From: Campylobacter sp.
Lineage (GTDB): Bacteria; Campylobacterota; Campylobacteria; Campylobacterales; Campylobacteraceae
Length of the DNA: 17,204 bases
NCBI GenBank assembly: GCA_024680445.1
Contig: JAILCJ010000171.1
Span: forward strand, 1-17,204
Direction of reading: 5' to 3'
The position numbers and the translations under genes were made by a program. Shown one piece after another: positions 15,963 to 17,204 of this stretch. The notes under the pieces were generated by a model. That model worked only from the letters and a program-made list of their open reading frames with translations, did no database searches and was not told the DNA's origin. Within the stretch, counting starts at the first letter, position 1. Each line of letters starts with the position of its first letter.

Positions 15963-17026
15963 TAAATTTACTCGATTTTACTCTTGAAGAATTGAGTGAA
16001 ACTTTAAATCCTAAATTTCGTGCAAAACAAGTATTTGAGTGGATATATAAAAAATATGCTGATAATTTTGAGGATATGACAAATTTGCCAAAAAGTTTAC
16101 GCGAAAATTTAAGCGAAAATTATTTTTTTAATCCTTTAAAATGCGTACGCTACGAAATAAGCAAGGACAAAAGTATAAAATATCTTTTTGAGGCAAAAGA
16201 TGGTTCTCGTGTAGAAAGCGTGCTTTTACCTATGAAAGAGGAGCTTACTCATGAGGATGGTGGGGTAAAGAAAAATGCTCGCTATACCATTTGCGTTAGC
16301 TCTCAAGTTGGTTGTCGCATGGGCTGCAGCTTCTGTCTAACGGCAAAAGGTGGGTTGATTAGAAATCTAAGCGCAGGCGAAATCATTGCCCAAATTTTAT
16401 GGATAAAAAAACACAACAAAATTCCGCATGAACGTCGAATAAATATAGTCTATATGGGCATGGGCGAACCACTTGACAATCTAGAAAATGTTACAAAAGC
16501 TATCAAAATTTTAGCAGATCATGATGGTTTAGACATATCACCCAGACGCCAAACCGTATCAACTAGCGGACTTGGTTCACAGATAAAAAAATTAGGCGAA
16601 ATGAATTTAGGAGTTTTGCTTGCCATATCTTTACATGCTGTTACAAATGAACTAAGAACTCGCCTTATGCCTATAAACAAAGCTTATAAAATAGAAGACG
16701 TATTAGACGCTGTACGCGAATTTCCTATCGATATGCGTAAGAGAGTTATGTTTGAATATCTCGTTATCAAAGATTTAAATGATAGTCTTAATGATGCCAA
16801 AACCCTTGTTAAACTACTCCACGGCATCAAAGCAAAAGTAAATCTTATTTATTTTAACCCGCATGAAGGTAGCGAATTTAAACGACCACAAACACAAGAT
16901 ATGATAAAATTTCGTGATTATTTACACGACCATGGTGTTACTTGTACTATACGTCAAAGCAAGGGACTTGATATCTCGGCAGCATGCGGTCAACTAAAAG
17001 AAAGAAGTAAGGAAATCATAAAATGA
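15959..17026 (+). CDS. rlmN: Dual-specificity 23S rRNA/tRNA adenine-C2 methyltransferase RlmN
   Basis: RlmN is a radical-SAM enzyme that methylates C2 of A2503 in 23S rRNA and A37 of some tRNAs, supporting peptidyl-transfer accuracy. The 355-residue product has the iron-sulfur cluster motif CxxxCxxC at Cys119, Cys123 and Cys126 ([15 protein letters not shown]). The SAM-binding [13 protein letters not shown] is near 165-177, and the C-terminal methyl-carrying Cys343 is in [11 protein letters not shown]. The N-terminal helical RNA-binding part ([21 protein letters not shown]) is complete. Start ATG at 15959 overlaps the previous stop; its TGA overlaps the following micro-protein start. It is likely translated by coupling from hisF onward. 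Confidence 0.97.
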   Translation: MINLLDFTLEELSETLNPKFRAKQVFEWIYKKYADNFEDMTNLPKSLRENLSENYFFNPLKCVRYEISKDKSIKYLFEAKDGSRVESVLLPMKEELTHEDGGVKKNARYTICVSSQVGCRMGCSFCLTAKGGLIRNLSAGEIIAQILWIKKHNKIPHERRINIVYMGMGEPLDNLENVTKAIKILADHDGLDISPRRQTVSTSGLGSQIKKLGEMNLGVLLAISLHAVTNELRTRLMPINKAYKIEDVLDAVREFPIDMRKRVMFEYLVIKDLNDSLNDAKTLVKLLHGIKAKVNLIYFNPHEGSEFKRPQTQDMIKFRDYLHDHGVTCTIRQSKGLDISAACGQLKERSKEIIK

Positions 17027-17130
17027 CAATCTTAGATATAGCACAGATAATTTTTATAACAGCAGTTGTTATAATTGGCTTAGGTTTTTTTATCAAAGTT
17101 GCTATCATTGATGAAAAGAAAAACGATTAA
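17023..17130 (+). CDS. 35-residue single-pass membrane micro-protein (Cj1714-like)
   Basis: The ATG at 17023-17025 overlaps the rlmN stop as ATGA, and the frame runs 35 codons to TAA at 17128-17130. The peptide begins [11 protein letters not shown], has one strongly hydrophobic segment (about 8-29, rich in Ile, Val, Gly and Phe, broken by Lys25) and ends in a charged tail DEKKND. By memory C. jejuni has a small hydrophobic protein (Cj1714) directly after its rlmN homologue, which supports a real gene. No function is known to me. The overlap repeats the stop/start pattern of the two previous junctions, so it should be made in step with RlmN. Confidence 0.75.
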   Translation: MTILDIAQIIFITAVVIIGLGFFIKVAIIDEKKND

Positions 17131-17204
17131 AACTTTAAAAAATTATGATTTTATACAAGATAATTTTTACTTTATCTTTGAAAAATTTATAACATTATTT
17201 TTTA

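Noticed and set aside
17167..17204. Possible end of a minus-strand gene (KNNVINFSKIK then stop)
   Set aside because: Eleven open codons at a window edge are expected by chance; nothing else supports it. The 17131-17204 stretch has only a weak 7-bp AT hairpin (17157-17163 with 17172-17178).

Overview
This AT-rich window (roughly one third G+C by eye) is ordinary chromosomal DNA from a Campylobacterota bacterium, most likely the genus Campylobacter. The grounds are a divergent typA / fliK-flgD-flgE arrangement that I recall from Campylobacter jejuni (Cj0039c-Cj0043), a sigma-54 promoter before the hook genes, RNase J with a long basic N-terminal extension, and a dgkA plus small winged-helix pair like Cj0257-Cj0258. 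There are no rRNA or tRNA genes, insertion sequences, phage genes or CRISPR arrays. Locus comparisons are from memory, not from a search.

Left part (1-5640, minus strand): a flagellar hook operon reads fliK, flgD, flgE, then a PseG/SpsG-like nucleotide-sugar protein and a metallo-beta-lactamase-fold hydrolase that runs off the left edge. A near-consensus sigma-54 site (TGG-N9-TTGC type) lies about 35 bases before fliK. The sugar protein carries Asn where PseG has its catalytic His, which makes its job uncertain.

Middle (5700-9950): typA (plus strand, TTG start) ends in a perfect 14-bp hairpin. A poorly populated gap follows, holding a possible decayed micro-gene, then an unknown three-pass membrane protein, a small winged-helix protein and dgkA (both minus), and exonuclease III (plus). 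The convergent exonuclease III / pseudouridine synthase ends are separated by a perfect 15-bp inverted repeat flanked by short direct repeats.

Right part (9948-14597, minus strand): a tight operon reads ksgA (rsmA), rnj, kdsD and an RluB/RsuA-family pseudouridine synthase. Three products act on RNA or ribosomes; the fourth makes the KDO precursor arabinose 5-phosphate. ksgA and rnj overlap by 35 bases.

Far right (14640-17130, plus strand): hisF, a short nucleoside-phosphorylase-fold protein, rlmN and a 35-residue single-pass membrane protein are joined by three consecutive ATGA stop/start overlaps, so translational coupling is likely. The last 74 bases hold no clear gene.

The points most worth following are the altered PseG-like protein inside a sigma-54 hook operon, the four-gene coupled chain ending in a micro-protein, the inverted repeat at 9877-9922, and the strong over-use of the palindrome CAAATTTG across the window.
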